From an uncultured Pirellulaceae bacterium (GTDB lineage: Bacteria > Planctomycetota > Planctomycetia > Pirellulales > Pirellulaceae): DNA of 48,718 nucleotides. Shown here piece after piece: positions 11,036 through 19,658 of the stretch. The DNA lies in the NCBI GenBank assembly GCA_937928555.1, contig CALFWR010000007.1, forward strand, positions 1 through 48,718, written 5' to 3'. Numbering within the stretch: the first letter of the stretch is position 1; every line of letters begins with the position of its first letter. A program made the translations under genes and the position numbers. The notes under the pieces were generated by a model. That model searched no databases. It was not told where the DNA came from and saw only the letters and a list, made by a program, of their open reading frames with translations.

Positions 11036-12568
11036 TTAACTTGCCTTGAAGGATTTGTTGAACTCTTCAATCGCGGCGATGACGCTTTTGGTTGTTTCGT
11101 CGTCGCTCTTTTTCATGGTCGCACCTTTGTCTTTGTTCTCGTCCAGTGCGTTCCAGACGTCTTTCTTTTTGGTCTGGATGAACTCAAGGAACTCGGACTC
11201 CCACCGCTGAACGTCCTTGACGGGAACTTCGTCAAGGTAGCCCTTGGTGCCGGCAAAGATGACCATGATCTGGTCAACCACATTGAGCGGCTTGTACTGA
11301 GGTTGCTTGAGAAGCTCTACCATGCGGTAGCCGCGATCAAGCTTGGACTGTGTGGCCGGGTCAAGGTCCGTACCCAACTGGGCGAAAGCTTCCAGTTCGC
11401 GGAAAGACGCGAGGTCAAGACGAAGGCCGCCGGCGACGTTCTTCATCGCTTTCACCTGAGCCGCACCACCCACGCGAGATACCGAAATACCGGCATTCAT
11501 CGCCGGACGAACGCCCGAGAAGAACAGGTCGGGCTGAAGATAAATCTGCCCGTCGGTGATCGAAATGACGTTGGTCGGAATGTAAGCCGAAACTTCGCCT
11601 TCCTGCGTTTCGATGATCGGGAACGACGTGATCGATCCGCCACCAAGGTCATCGTTGAGCTTTACCGATCGCTCAAGCAAACGTGAGTGGCAGTAGAAAA
11701 CGTCACCGGGATAAGCTTCACGGCCCGGAGGACGACGCATCAGCAGGGACAACTCGCGATAGGCGACCGCCTGTTTGGAAAGGTCATCGTAAACGATCAG
11801 GCAGTGCTGACCGTTGTACATGAAGTGCTCGGCCATCGCGGTTCCCGCATAGGGGCCGATGTACTGCAGCGGGGCAGGGGCGCTGGCACCGGACACGATG
11901 ACCGTTGTGTAGTCCATCGCGCCGCGCTCTTCGAGTTCCTTGATCACGCCGGCAACAGAAGAGTCCTTCTGGCCAACGGCAATGTAGAAACACTTAACGC
12001 CGGAGCCTTTTTGGTTGATGATCGCATCGATACCAACGGCGGTCTTTCCCGTTTTTCGGTCACCGATGATCAACTCGCGTTGACCACGGCCCACAGGTGT
12101 CATCGCATCGACGGCTTTGAGGCCCGTCTGCATGGGCTCGGAAACCGGCTTCCGCTCGGCCACGCCGGCGGCGATGATTTCAACGGGGCGAGTTTCGGTG
12201 CTGCTAACCGGACCTTTGCCGTCAAGTGGATTGCCCAGCGGGTCGAGGACACGACCCACGATCGCGTCGCCGACGGGAACTGAAAGTAGCGTGTTCAGGG
12301 CTTTGACCTGATCGCCTTCGTTGATCTTGAGGTAGTCACCAAGAATGATGATACCGACGGAGTTTTCTTCCAGGTTGAAAGCAAGACCAATGATGCCACC
12401 GGGGAACTCGACCATTTCACCGGCCGCGACGTTGGTGAGTCCGTGAACACGGGCGATACCATCACCCACCTCAAGGACGGTACCGACTTCACGTACATCG
12501 ATATCGCTTTCGAAGTTGGCGATTTCCTTCTGGATCACCGATGCGATTTCATCAGCACTAATTTTCAT
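11036..12568 (-). CDS. atpA: ATP synthase alpha subunit
   Basis: Alpha carries the non-catalytic nucleotide sites of F1. The N-terminal beta-barrel ([19 protein letters not shown]) leads into the P-loop [13 protein letters not shown]. The family signature appears later ([21 protein letters not shown]). The 510 residues are full length. The ATG at 12568 is preceded by AGGA at suitable distance. It lies in standard bacterial order after atpH and before atpG. Confidence 0.97.
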   Translation of the reverse strand: MKISADEIASVIQKEIANFESDIDVREVGTVLEVGDGIARVHGLTNVAAGEMVEFPGGIIGLAFNLEENSVGIIILGDYLKINEGDQVKALNTLLSVPVGDAIVGRVLDPLGNPLDGKGPVSSTETRPVEIIAAGVAERKPVSEPMQTGLKAVDAMTPVGRGQRELIIGDRKTGKTAVGIDAIINQKGSGVKCFYIAVGQKDSSVAGVIKELEERGAMDYTTVIVSGASAPAPLQYIGPYAGTAMAEHFMYNGQHCLIVYDDLSKQAVAYRELSLLMRRPPGREAYPGDVFYCHSRLLERSVKLNDDLGGGSITSFPIIETQEGEVSAYIPTNVISITDGQIYLQPDLFFSGVRPAMNAGISVSRVGGAAQVKAMKNVAGGLRLDLASFRELEAFAQLGTDLDPATQSKLDRGYRMVELLKQPQYKPLNVVDQIMVIFAGTKGYLDEVPVKDVQRWESEFLEFIQTKKKDVWNALDENKDKGATMKKSDDETTKSVIAAIEEFNKSFKAS

Positions 12569-12612
12569 CGTATTCCTGTCGTGTTTGGGGCCTGAAAGCA
12601 GGCAGATTCAAA

Positions 12613-13233
12613 TCAGGTTGTCACAAATTTGTCGAGCTTTTCGCGGAAAGCATCGACGGCACTTTGCACGGCTCGCTTGCGAACCTGCTTGAGTTGATTG
12701 ACGACACTGCCGTCGTAGACGGTGTCTCCGACCCGCACCACCATCCCTCCGATGATGTCCGGATCCACGTCACAGCTCAGGTTGACTTCTTTGCCAAGAA
12801 TGCCCGAGAGCTTTTTGGCAACGTTGTCGCGAACGCTGTCATCGATGGGGCCCGCGGTGGTGAGTGTGGCGCGGACGCGGCCGGCCATCTCATCGTGGGC
12901 TTTGATCGTCGAACCGAGGATCGCATCGAGACAATCGAAGCGACCCCGCTGAACGACAAGCTTGAGAAAGTTCAGGCAATCCTTGCTGCACTTGCCAGAG
13001 AAAGCCTTGTCCAGCATCGCCGTTTTGTCAGCGGCATCGATGCGGGGCGATTCCATGGCAGCACGGAATTTTGGAAGCTCACCAAAGACATCGGCGACCT
13101 GACCCAGTTCCTCGACCATCTCATCGAGCTTGCCGGACGACTTCGCGAAACCCAAAAAGGCTTTTGCGTAGACATCGCCCAACTGCTGTTTGTCGGTGTC
13201 GAAGACGGTTTGATGTTTTGATTGATCTTCCAT
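12613..13233 (-). CDS. atpH: ATP synthase delta subunit (OSCP)
   Basis: Delta/OSCP joins the b stalk to the top of F1. The N-terminal helical domain begins near residue 18 (LGDVYAKAFLGFAKSSGK). The C-terminal beta domain carries the family signature (DPDIIGGMVVRVGDTVYDGS and VVNQLKQVRK). Delta proteins are usually about 175-185 residues; here an extra 15 or so residues precede the domain. The start is ATG at 13233. The gene lies between atpF and atpA with short gaps, as expected in one operon. Confidence 0.93.
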   Translation of the reverse strand: MEDQSKHQTVFDTDKQQLGDVYAKAFLGFAKSSGKLDEMVEELGQVADVFGELPKFRAAMESPRIDAADKTAMLDKAFSGKCSKDCLNFLKLVVQRGRFDCLDAILGSTIKAHDEMAGRVRATLTTAGPIDDSVRDNVAKKLSGILGKEVNLSCDVDPDIIGGMVVRVGDTVYDGSVVNQLKQVRKRAVQSAVDAFREKLDKFVTT

Positions 13234-13257
13234 TGAACTTCTGTTGCCCTACCGGTC

Positions 13258-13812
13258 TCAGGAGCCAAAACGTTTGAGTGATTCCTCGATCAGTTTCGAG
13301 TGATCCGCTTTTTCCAACGAGCGTCCAACGATGCTGCCAGCGAGTTCAACTGCCGAGTTGGCACTTGATTCTGCCAACTGCTGAACCGCAGCATTTTTGG
13401 CGGCTTCGATGTCGGCCATCGCTCGATCGCGAGTGCGAACGGCTTCTTCGTTGGCTTCGGCAAGGATACGCTCTTTGGCAGCCGCAGCATCCTGACGGGC
13501 TTCAGCCATCACGGCTGCTGCTTCGTCGTTGGCGTTGGCCAGCTTTTCTTCGTACTGCCTTGCGTTGGTTTCGGCCTCTTCTTTGGCTTTGGCTGCCGCA
13601 TCGATGTCATCACTGATCGAACGCTCGCGAGCGTCCAGCGCTTCCATGATGGGCTTCCAGGCGAACTTGGTAAGGATCGCCAAAACACCAAGGAAGATGA
13701 TCAGCGTCCAAATCCCCAAATCAACCGGAAAAGCCAGAGGGTTGGGCTTTTCACCGTGTCCCGACTCTGCCAAGAGCAGAACGGGGATATTGAAATAAAG
13801 ATTGGCAAGCAT
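13258..13812 (-). CDS. atpF: ATP synthase b subunit
   Basis: Subunit b is the peripheral stalk. One transmembrane segment lies at about residues 30-50 (DLGIWTLIIFLGVLAILTKF), followed by the conserved WKPIMEALDARE and a long Ala/Glu-rich coiled coil. The first 30 residues include another hydrophobic stretch and a possible cleavage site (PVLLLAESGHG), so the N-terminus could be processed; that is inference. The length is 184 residues, slightly longer than the usual 156-170. The start is ATG at 13812. Confidence 0.93.
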   Translation of the reverse strand: MLANLYFNIPVLLLAESGHGEKPNPLAFPVDLGIWTLIIFLGVLAILTKFAWKPIMEALDARERSISDDIDAAAKAKEEAETNARQYEEKLANANDEAAAVMAEARQDAAAAKERILAEANEEAVRTRDRAMADIEAAKNAAVQQLAESSANSAVELAGSIVGRSLEKADHSKLIEESLKRFGS

Positions 13813-13877
13813 TGTTTGCTCCAGTCAAAGTTCGATCCGATTCGCGGACGCGAATGGAAAAGTACCGACGCGGTGCT

Positions 13878-14153
<276 letters not shown>

Positions 14154-15197
14154 TTAGTGAGCGTGTTGGGCCGAACCGATAAACAGCGACGCCAAAAACG
14201 TAAATACATAGGCTTGCAGGAAGGCCACAAACAGCTCCAGCAGGCTGAAAGCAATCGACGCCAGAACCGAAGCAGGAGTCACGACCAGCGACAACGAAGT
14301 CGAAACCGAAACCACACCAATGAATCCGACGAAAATGGCGAGAACTAGGTGCCCGGCGAGCATGTTCGCGAACAGGCGAATCGCAAGAACCGCATGTTTA
14401 ACAAGGAACCCAAAGATCTCGATCGCGAACATCAATGGGATCATGACTTTGTCGAGGTTAAACGGCAGGTCCATGTGAGGAACCTGTGCTTTGAGGAAAC
14501 CAGCAAAGCCCATCTTCTGAATACCCGAACCGGCAACCACAGCGAACACGCAAAGCGCCAACGCAGCGGTCACAGGCAAGGCTCCTGTCGCACTGCCCAA
14601 AAATGGAACCATGCCCAGCAGGTTCAGTGCAAGAATGAAGAAAAAGAGTGTCAGCAAAAACGGCAGGAAGCGTTTGTAGTCATGGCCGATGTTGGGTTTG
14701 GCGATTTCGTCTCGCACAAAAACCACAAATGCCTCAAGCAGATTCCAGAACTTGCCCTTGGGCTTGTCGCCCTTGTTCATTTTGCCGGCAAGCCAAATGA
14801 ACAGGCCGCAGAGGATCAACGCCGCGATGACTTCCAGAAACATGAACTTCGAAGTCTTCCCGTAGCCCTTGGGAAGGAACAGGGACAAGTTGGGAACGCC
14901 AACGGTCGCATTTTCCACGATTTCGTCCTCGTTCTTTTTGCAAAGAAACTTGGGGACTTCGAAGGCGTAGCTGTCCTGAACGTGGTGGAACAGATGCGTT
15001 TGATTCAGAAAGGCCTCTTTACCATCGGCCAAATCGTATTCCGACGGATCCTTTGGGGCCTCTACAGCGTGAGCCTCATGGCCATCGTGGTCGTCATGCT
15101 GAGAGTCACTTTTGACCGCGTGCGCATCATCATGATCGGCACCGTCTTTGTGCTCGTGGTCGTGATCTTTTTTCTTTTCTTCTTCTGTCAGTAGCAC
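14154..15197 (-). CDS. atpB: ATP synthase a subunit with a His/Asp-rich N-terminal extension
   Basis: Subunit a forms the proton half-channels against the c ring. The core with five or six transmembrane segments is clear, and the essential arginine lies in AIRLFANMLAGH. The C-terminal helix follows (LLELFVAFLQAYVFTFLASLF). The protein is 347 residues, against about 240-290 usually. The excess is N-terminal: residues 5-50 are very rich in His, Asp, Glu and Lys (for example KKKDHDHEHKDGADHDD), a composition that could bind metal ions or protons. The start is GTG at 15197, supported by GAAAGGTAA upstream. It is followed by atpE. Confidence 0.95.
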   Translation of the reverse strand: MLLTEEEKKKDHDHEHKDGADHDDAHAVKSDSQHDDHDGHEAHAVEAPKDPSEYDLADGKEAFLNQTHLFHHVQDSYAFEVPKFLCKKNEDEIVENATVGVPNLSLFLPKGYGKTSKFMFLEVIAALILCGLFIWLAGKMNKGDKPKGKFWNLLEAFVVFVRDEIAKPNIGHDYKRFLPFLLTLFFFILALNLLGMVPFLGSATGALPVTAALALCVFAVVAGSGIQKMGFAGFLKAQVPHMDLPFNLDKVMIPLMFAIEIFGFLVKHAVLAIRLFANMLAGHLVLAIFVGFIGVVSVSTSLSLVVTPASVLASIAFSLLELFVAFLQAYVFTFLASLFIGSAQHAH

Positions 15198-15214
15198 AGA
15201 GATTACCTTTCGTC

Positions 15215-15673
15215 CTACTGCTTTTCGACAAGCCTGAAACGTCGCACATCCAACAGGACGCTGACGAACAAGCCAACCAGATAGAGAACGCCGATTGCCA
15301 CGGCGGCCGAAACAAGCCTCGTAGGATAAGTCAGCGCGAACAAAACGACGACCATTGCCGGTGCAGTGCGACAGAATGTCGCCAGCCCTAGCCTGGCCAT
15401 CAAAAACTCATCGCCCTTAGGGAATTCGCCCACAACGGTGGCCGCTACCATCCCCAGCCAAACCACCGCCGCGACGCCGACAAGAAAACCCAGTGAAACG
15501 TCTGTGAAGTACAGCCCCGCTGCTTGAACAACTATCAGCAGCGACAGTGTGGCGATGACGGTGACCGAAATCCACGAACTCCGCAGCAACGCAGGCCGAA
15601 AGCCAGCGTCACAATCCGACCCAAGTTCCGGATCGGAAGGCGATGTTTGAGAAAGTGAAACTTGGTTCGACAT
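15215..15673 (-). CDS. AtpI-like ATP synthase accessory membrane protein
   Basis: A 152-residue protein with about four predicted hydrophobic helices (SWISVTVIATLSLLIVV; SLGFLVGVAAVVWLGMVAA; CRTAPAMVVVLFALTY; LVSAAVAIGVLYLVGLFVS). Its position between the AtpZ-like gene and atpB matches atpI (uncI), which helps c-ring assembly in other bacteria. Sequence similarity to known AtpI is weak by eye, so the call rests mainly on topology and position. The start was placed at the ATG at 15673, eight bases after the previous stop. A longer frame would overlap the upstream gene. Confidence 0.65.
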   Translation of the reverse strand: MSNQVSLSQTSPSDPELGSDCDAGFRPALLRSSWISVTVIATLSLLIVVQAAGLYFTDVSLGFLVGVAAVVWLGMVAATVVGEFPKGDEFLMARLGLATFCRTAPAMVVVLFALTYPTRLVSAAVAIGVLYLVGLFVSVLLDVRRFRLVEKQ

Positions 15674-15681
15674 CGAATGTG

Positions 15682-16011
15682 TTATGTGTGTTCTATTGAG
15701 TCGCTTTTGCGATTGAGTTTGCCAACAAGCTTTACGAACTGTAACGCCGCAGCGGCGAGTCCCAGACAAAGTCCGACAACTGTCCAGACCGGCATTGTGT
15801 CAAACTGCTGATCCAGGAAGTAACCGCCAAGTCCGGGAAGCAAAGGCATCAAGCAGATCGAGACGATTTGAGAAGCCAAATCCATGGCTTTGGCTTGAGA
15901 CGACCGCAGGTCACTCGCTTCGGCCACGTCAACGTCGCGATTGTCTGACAATTCTGCCTCTTTTCGTACCCGTTCAGCTGAAAGGTTATCGCCAGCAAGA
16001 CGGGTCAACAA
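15682..16011 (-). CDS. AtpZ/AtpI-family small membrane protein, first gene of the atp operon
   Basis: A protein of up to 109 residues with two transmembrane helices. The first contains the AtpZ-type motif PGLGGYFLDQQF followed by DTMPVW, and the second is glycine/alanine rich (GLCLGLAAAALQFVKLV). Small AtpZ/AtpQ-like proteins commonly lead atp operons next to AtpI and may help ion loading or assembly. The start is uncertain: the frame opens with TTG TTG at 16011 after an AGGACGGTAGGT-like stretch, and the next in-frame ATG is near residue 43. It is divergent from the pseudouridine synthase gene. Confidence 0.7.
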   Translation of the reverse strand: MLTRLAGDNLSAERVRKEAELSDNRDVDVAEASDLRSSQAKAMDLASQIVSICLMPLLPGLGGYFLDQQFDTMPVWTVVGLCLGLAAAALQFVKLVGKLNRKSDSIEHT

Positions 16012-16058
16012 CCTACCGTCCTGGACTTCGGGAAAAATTTCACAAAGTTTCTCTCTGG

Positions 16059-16089
16059 TCTATACTCGGCTAAAACATCACCCGTTCAA
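16059..16089 (-). promoter_or_regulatory. Possible promoter of the atp operon
   Basis: On the minus strand TTGAAC (16084-16089) and TATAGA (16059-16064) are 19 bases apart, a longer spacer than ideal. They lie about 50-80 bases before the first operon gene. Inference from consensus only. Confidence 0.3.
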
Positions 16090-16143
16090 TCCTTTTTAAT
16101 CGCGTCAAAGTGGCTCAGTGGCCAGCAAGTGAAAACGTCCAAC

Positions 16144-17286
16144 ATGGCCAACAAGAAATCAAATCGAACAACGAAGAAACCGGCTCGCGGCAAAGCGGCT
16201 CGTGGCAAGCCCGCCAAAAAGAGCAAGGGTCGCAGCGGCGGACGCGGCAGCAGCCCTTGGGATTCCCGATCCTCGAAGAAGAAAAGCCGAAAGAAGGCCG
16301 CAGCCAAAGGCGCCGCACCCAAGAAGCCGCGAAAGGCGCCACGTCGCCGACCCACAGCCGGCGAAAAGCGACTTCAGCTGGTGATGGCCGAAGCCGGCAT
16401 CGGTAGCCGCCGTGACTGTGAGACCATCATCGAAGAAGGCCGCGTCGAGGTCGATGGCGATGTCGTCACAAAGCTGGGAACCCGCGTGAACCCGGAAAAG
16501 CAGAAAATCCGCGTCGATGGTGACTTGATCAAAACCGAGCGACTGCAGTACTTCATGCTCAACAAGCCAGCGGGGGTGCTTTCGACCAGCAACGATCCGT
16601 CAGGCCGCACGCGAGTGATCGACTTGATCCAGACCACGCAACGGGTCTACAACGTCGGTCGCTTGGACCAATCCAGCGAAGGCCTGATCCTTGTCACCAA
16701 TGACGGCCAGTTGGCTCATCGCCTGACCCATCCCCGCTACGGCGTGGAGAAGAAATACCACGTGCAGGTCGACGGCCGCCCCGACGGTAGCGATCTGAAG
16801 ACCCTTGAGCAGGGCGTCTATCTGGCCGAAGGCAAAGCCAAGGCACAGTCCGCGAAGTTCATCAAGCGATCCAAGCAATCGTGTTGGATCGAGATTGTCC
16901 TGACCGAAGGCCGCAACCGCGAGATCCGCCGGTTGCTTGCCCGGATTGGGCACAAGGTCCGCACACTCAAGCGTGTCGCGATCGGGCCGCTAAAGTTGGC
17001 AGACTTGCCAACAGGTGCCCACCGCCGCCTGACCGCCACCGAAGTCGAGAAACTCAAAAAGGCATCTCGCAAGGCGTCTCCCCGCAAGCGAAGCCCCAAG
17101 AAGTCATCGTCGGCCAAGGGCTTTGACGAATACCAATCGGAACGCGAGAGCCGTCAGAGCAAGAAAAAGCCCGCGAGAAAGGGCCCGGCCCGCAAAAAGT
17201 CGGCACCGGCCCGCGGCGGTCGTCCCGCCAGGCCCGCCAAGGGAGCGGCACGGAAAAAGTCAGTCGCACGCAAGCGCAAGCGATAG
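16144..17286 (+). CDS. RluB/RsuA-family pseudouridine synthase with basic tails
   Basis: This family isomerises uridine to pseudouridine in rRNA. An S4 RNA-binding domain comes first (LQLVMAEAGIGSRRDCETII, then GRVEVDGDVV). The catalytic domain has the aspartate motif VGRLDQSSEGLILVTNDG and the C-terminal signature TEGRNREIRRLLARIGHKV. The closest group is RluB (23S rRNA), by inference. The core is flanked by two low-complexity Lys/Ala/Arg/Pro-rich tails (roughly residues 1-75 and 300-380) resembling histone H1 C-termini. I chose ATG 16144; an alternative GTG at 16129 adds five residues. It is divergent from the atp operon. Confidence 0.92.
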   Translation: MANKKSNRTTKKPARGKAARGKPAKKSKGRSGGRGSSPWDSRSSKKKSRKKAAAKGAAPKKPRKAPRRRPTAGEKRLQLVMAEAGIGSRRDCETIIEEGRVEVDGDVVTKLGTRVNPEKQKIRVDGDLIKTERLQYFMLNKPAGVLSTSNDPSGRTRVIDLIQTTQRVYNVGRLDQSSEGLILVTNDGQLAHRLTHPRYGVEKKYHVQVDGRPDGSDLKTLEQGVYLAEGKAKAQSAKFIKRSKQSCWIEIVLTEGRNREIRRLLARIGHKVRTLKRVAIGPLKLADLPTGAHRRLTATEVEKLKKASRKASPRKRSPKKSSSAKGFDEYQSERESRQSKKKPARKGPARKKSAPARGGRPARPAKGAARKKSVARKRKR

Positions 17287-17298
17287 CTTGGTCGCAGC

Positions 17299-17597
17299 TA
17301 AGTGAGCCGTTGGCGGTGAGGCTTCGGGCCGGAAGAATCAGCAGATTTTGCGGTGGCTAAAAAAACGTCGAAACAGATTCCCATTGCGAGTGCAGGGTGT
17401 TTTTGTTGACCGCGAAATGCGCAAAATACGTGAAAACAGTTGAGGAGAAATAATCGAGTGGGACTTTGGCGTAACGACGACGTTGTGAATCTCGCCGGAC
17501 CGGTGGGTCGGGCTCGGAGTATCAGCCGCGGCAATGGCATCGAAAGCTGAACCAGGGTCAAAGTATTTCGAGGCCTCACGGCCAACGGCTCACTTTT
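17299..17597. repeat. Family F element with inverted ends (GTGAGCCG type)
   Basis: The left end AAGTGAGCCGTTGGCGGTGA and the right end, with CCTCACGGCCAACGGCTCACTT, are inverted copies enclosing about 250 bp without a believable gene. Half-copies occur near 24240-24300, 38930-38968 and 44083-44118. This element fills most of the 17287-17697 gap. Confidence 0.75.
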
Positions 17598-17644
17598 GCG
17601 GCGAAAACGTCGCCAGGTTTCCGTAGACGTCTGTGTTTTCTGAG

Positions 17645-17676
17645 ACCTGACGCCCACGCCTCGTGAACAATCCGGG
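17645..17676 (+). repeat. Remnant of a family A element (right end only)
   Basis: The sequence matches the right 30 bases of family A, including CGCCCACGCCTCGTGAA and the final TCCGGG. The rest of the element is missing. Confidence 0.8.
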
Positions 17677-17697
17677 TTGAAACAGGAAGGCCGACTT

Positions 17698-18330
17698 ATG
17701 GCAAAAATGAAACGTTACGCAACGGTCGACCAGTTCGTCGCCTCCCGCGAAGTTTGGCAGCCGGAAATCAAAAAGGTGCGCGGGATCCTGCTTTCAACTG
17801 GTATGGAAGAAGCCATCAAGTGGTCGTTTCCCTGCTACGTGCATAACGGCCGCAACGTCGCGGGGCTGGGTGGTTTCAAAAGCTATTTCGGAATCTGGTT
17901 CTACGACGGCAACCTTCTTGCGGATCCCGATGGTGTCCTGGTCAACGCCCAAGAGGGCAAAACCAAATCGATGCGGCAGTGGCGGATGACGTCGGCGAAG
18001 GACATCAAAGTCCGAAAAATCAAACGCTACCTCATCGAAGCCATGGCCGTTTCAGAACAGATCGCCAAAGCCAAAAAAACGAAAAAGACAAAACCACGAA
18101 AAACGGCTCACGCGAAGTCCGTGACGGTCCCGCCGGAGTTGGCCGCCGCGCTCAAGGCCGACGCCAGAGCAAAGAAAGGCTTCGGCAGTCTGACGCCCGC
18201 CCGGCAGAGAGACTACGCTCAGTACATCTCGGGAGCCAAGCGGGAAGCAACCAAAGCCAGACGGCTGGCAACGATTATGCCCATGCTTCGCGAGGGCGTT
18301 GGGCTGGATTGCCTGTACCGAAAAAAATAG
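17698..18330 (+). CDS. DUF1801/YdeI-like protein
   Basis: The N-terminal half resembles the DUF1801 (YdhG) fold family: WQPEIKKVRGILLSTGMEEAIKWSFPC is shortened here to the key words EAIKWSFPCY and FGIWFYDG. The C-terminal part (SLTPARQRDYAQYISGAKRE and RLATIMPMLREG) matches the YdeI/OmpD-associated helical motif. A Lys-rich linker joins the two halves. The biochemical role is not established. The ATG at 17698 has AGGAAGG eight bases upstream; a TTG at 17677 would add seven residues. The stop codon lies in a 15-bp tandem duplication, and a terminator follows. It is convergent with rpsT. Confidence 0.85.
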   Translation: MAKMKRYATVDQFVASREVWQPEIKKVRGILLSTGMEEAIKWSFPCYVHNGRNVAGLGGFKSYFGIWFYDGNLLADPDGVLVNAQEGKTKSMRQWRMTSAKDIKVRKIKRYLIEAMAVSEQIAKAKKTKKTKPRKTAHAKSVTVPPELAAALKADARAKKGFGSLTPARQRDYAQYISGAKREATKARRLATIMPMLREGVGLDCLYRKK

Positions 18331-18347
18331 AGCCGAAAAAAATAGAG
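18318..18347 (+). repeat. 15-bp tandem duplication containing the DUF1801 stop codon
   Basis: CCGAAAAAAATAGAG is present twice in a row (18318-18332 and 18333-18347). The first TAG is the stop of the DUF1801 gene. Because the unit is 15 bases the second TAG is in the same frame, a back-up stop. Confidence 0.95.
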
Positions 18348-18370
18348 GCACACTCGCTGGTGTGCCTTTT
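18346..18370 (+). terminator. Rho-independent terminator between DUF1801 gene and rpsT
   Basis: The perfect 8-bp stem AGGCACAC / GTGTGCCT with a 6-base loop is followed by TTTT. It ends the plus-strand DUF1801 gene. Confidence 0.8.
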
Positions 18371-18402
18371 GAAGATTCAAGCTACCGCATGCACTGCGGC
18401 TT

Positions 18403-18430
18403 TTTGAATGGGGCTATTTGAATGGGGCTA
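18403..18430. repeat. 14-bp tandem duplication at the rpsT stop codon
   Basis: TTTGAATGGGGCTA occurs twice (18403-18416 and 18417-18430). The CTA at the end of the second unit is the complement of the rpsT TAG stop. Confidence 0.93.
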
Positions 18431-18697
18431 TTTGGCTTTGGCCTTTTTGATCATGTGCGACAGTCGCGATTTGGTGCGGCCGGCGGTGTTGGGATGGATG
18501 ATCTTTTTCGCACCCGCGCGATCAAGGCTCTTTGCCGCGACGCGGAATTCCTTCTCAGCCGCTTCGATGTCACCGGCGGTGGCCGCAGTGACGACCTTTT
18601 TGACCTGAGTACGCATCGCACTCTTGATTGCCTTGTTGGCGGCCTGGCGGACTTTGTTTTGACGAAGCCGCTTGGCGGCACTGGCTGAATTTGGCAT
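18428..18697 (-). CDS. rpsT: 30S ribosomal protein S20
   Basis: S20 binds the 5' domain of 16S rRNA during 30S assembly. The 89 residues form the expected all-helical, Lys/Arg/Ala-rich protein: SASAAKRLRQNKVRQAANK at the N-terminus, and IIHPNTAGRTKSRLSHMI near the C-terminus, the most conserved part of the family. The start is ATG at 18697. It stands alone, convergent with the DUF1801 gene and divergent from hemD, as is common for rpsT. Confidence 0.95.
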   Translation of the reverse strand: MPNSASAAKRLRQNKVRQAANKAIKSAMRTQVKKVVTAATAGDIEAAEKEFRVAAKSLDRAGAKKIIHPNTAGRTKSRLSHMIKKAKAK

Positions 18698-18860
18698 TGC
18701 GCTTGAATTCGAGGTTGACTAAAGTTGGACTGAAACAGGTCCCGAAATTTTGTTCTTCTTTTTAGGGAAATTCGGCTCACAAATATGTCGACATTCCCTC
18801 TATTTGTCCACAGCTAAAATTTACGCTCCGTTCGCTTTTGCCTGCTTCTGCTGGACTTTG

Positions 18861-19658
18861 ATGGCAGTTCCTCCCGAAATACCTGATCCCACTGCCCCCC
18901 TACAGGGCCAAACGGTTCTGCTTACCCGCGCTCAACGCCAGAACCCGGAACTGGCCGCGATGCTGCAAAAGCTGGGTGCCAGGACGGTTTCGCACCCGGT
19001 GATCCGGATCGAGCCGATCGACAGCCCGCAAGTCGCCTCCGCGATGGCCTCGCTGGCAGATTACTCAATCATTACCGTCCTCAGTCGCAACGCAGCCCGA
19101 TTTTTGACAGGGCAAAAAGTCCCGATCCCGCCAGATACTAGGATTGCGGCGATCGGAGCCGGGACGAGTGCGGAACTGGAAGCCGGTGGGTTGAAGGTCG
19201 CTTTTTGTCCCCCGGCAGCCAATAGCGAGTCGCTCGGCAAAAAGCTGGTTCAGGCGTTTCGCCAGCAGCAAGACTCTAGGCCGGTTCTGATTCTGCGAGC
19301 CGATCGTGGCTCTGATGAGCTGGCTGGCATCCTGAATCGTGCCGAAATTCCTTTCCAGCAGTTTGCGGTCTACAGGAGCATCGATGTTGCCTCGCCCAAG
19401 CCAGAAGTTGTCCAACTGGTTGAAAACGGACAAGTCCACTGGATCACCCTGACCAGTTCTGCGATTGCTCGCAGCGCGATGCATTTGTTCGGCGATCAGG
19501 TGCGCGCCGGCAAACTCAAAGCCGTTTCGATCAGTCCGCAAACCAGCGCCGCAGCCCGGGCGGCTGGATTTGACATCGCAGCCACGGCGGGGCAAGCGGG
19601 TTTGGAAGGCTTGGTCCAGGCGTTAATCGATGCGGTTGCAGCCGCAGGGTCAGCGTGA
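18861..19658 (+). CDS. hemD: Uroporphyrinogen-III synthase
   Basis: HemD closes hydroxymethylbilane, inverting ring D, to make uroporphyrinogen III for haem and B12. The two Rossmann-like halves are visible: GQTVLLTRAQRQNPELAAML, then VLSRNAARFL and IAAIGAGTSAEL; later LILRADRGSDELAGIL, FAVYRS and ITLTSSAIARSAMHLF. HemD is poorly conserved, but this motif order is characteristic. From the ATG at 18861 it has 265 residues. Upstream extension to 18750 would encode an unlikely Phe/Cys-rich leader. No hemC or hemB is nearby. Its 3' end overlaps the convergent RTX protease gene by 9 bp. Confidence 0.85.
   Translation: MAVPPEIPDPTAPLQGQTVLLTRAQRQNPELAAMLQKLGARTVSHPVIRIEPIDSPQVASAMASLADYSIITVLSRNAARFLTGQKVPIPPDTRIAAIGAGTSAELEAGGLKVAFCPPAANSESLGKKLVQAFRQQQDSRPVLILRADRGSDELAGILNRAEIPFQQFAVYRSIDVASPKPEVVQLVENGQVHWITLTSSAIARSAMHLFGDQVRAGKLKAVSISPQTSAAARAAGFDIAATAGQAGLEGLVQALIDAVAAAGSA

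Noticed and set aside
16600..16953. Minus-strand frame antisense to the pseudouridine synthase
   Set aside because: The plus-strand catalytic motifs are unambiguous; the antisense frame has no recognisable feature.
17298..17657. Minus-strand frame of 119 residues between the pseudouridine synthase and DUF1801 genes
   Set aside because: It overlaps the family F repeat and the family A remnant and resembles no protein.
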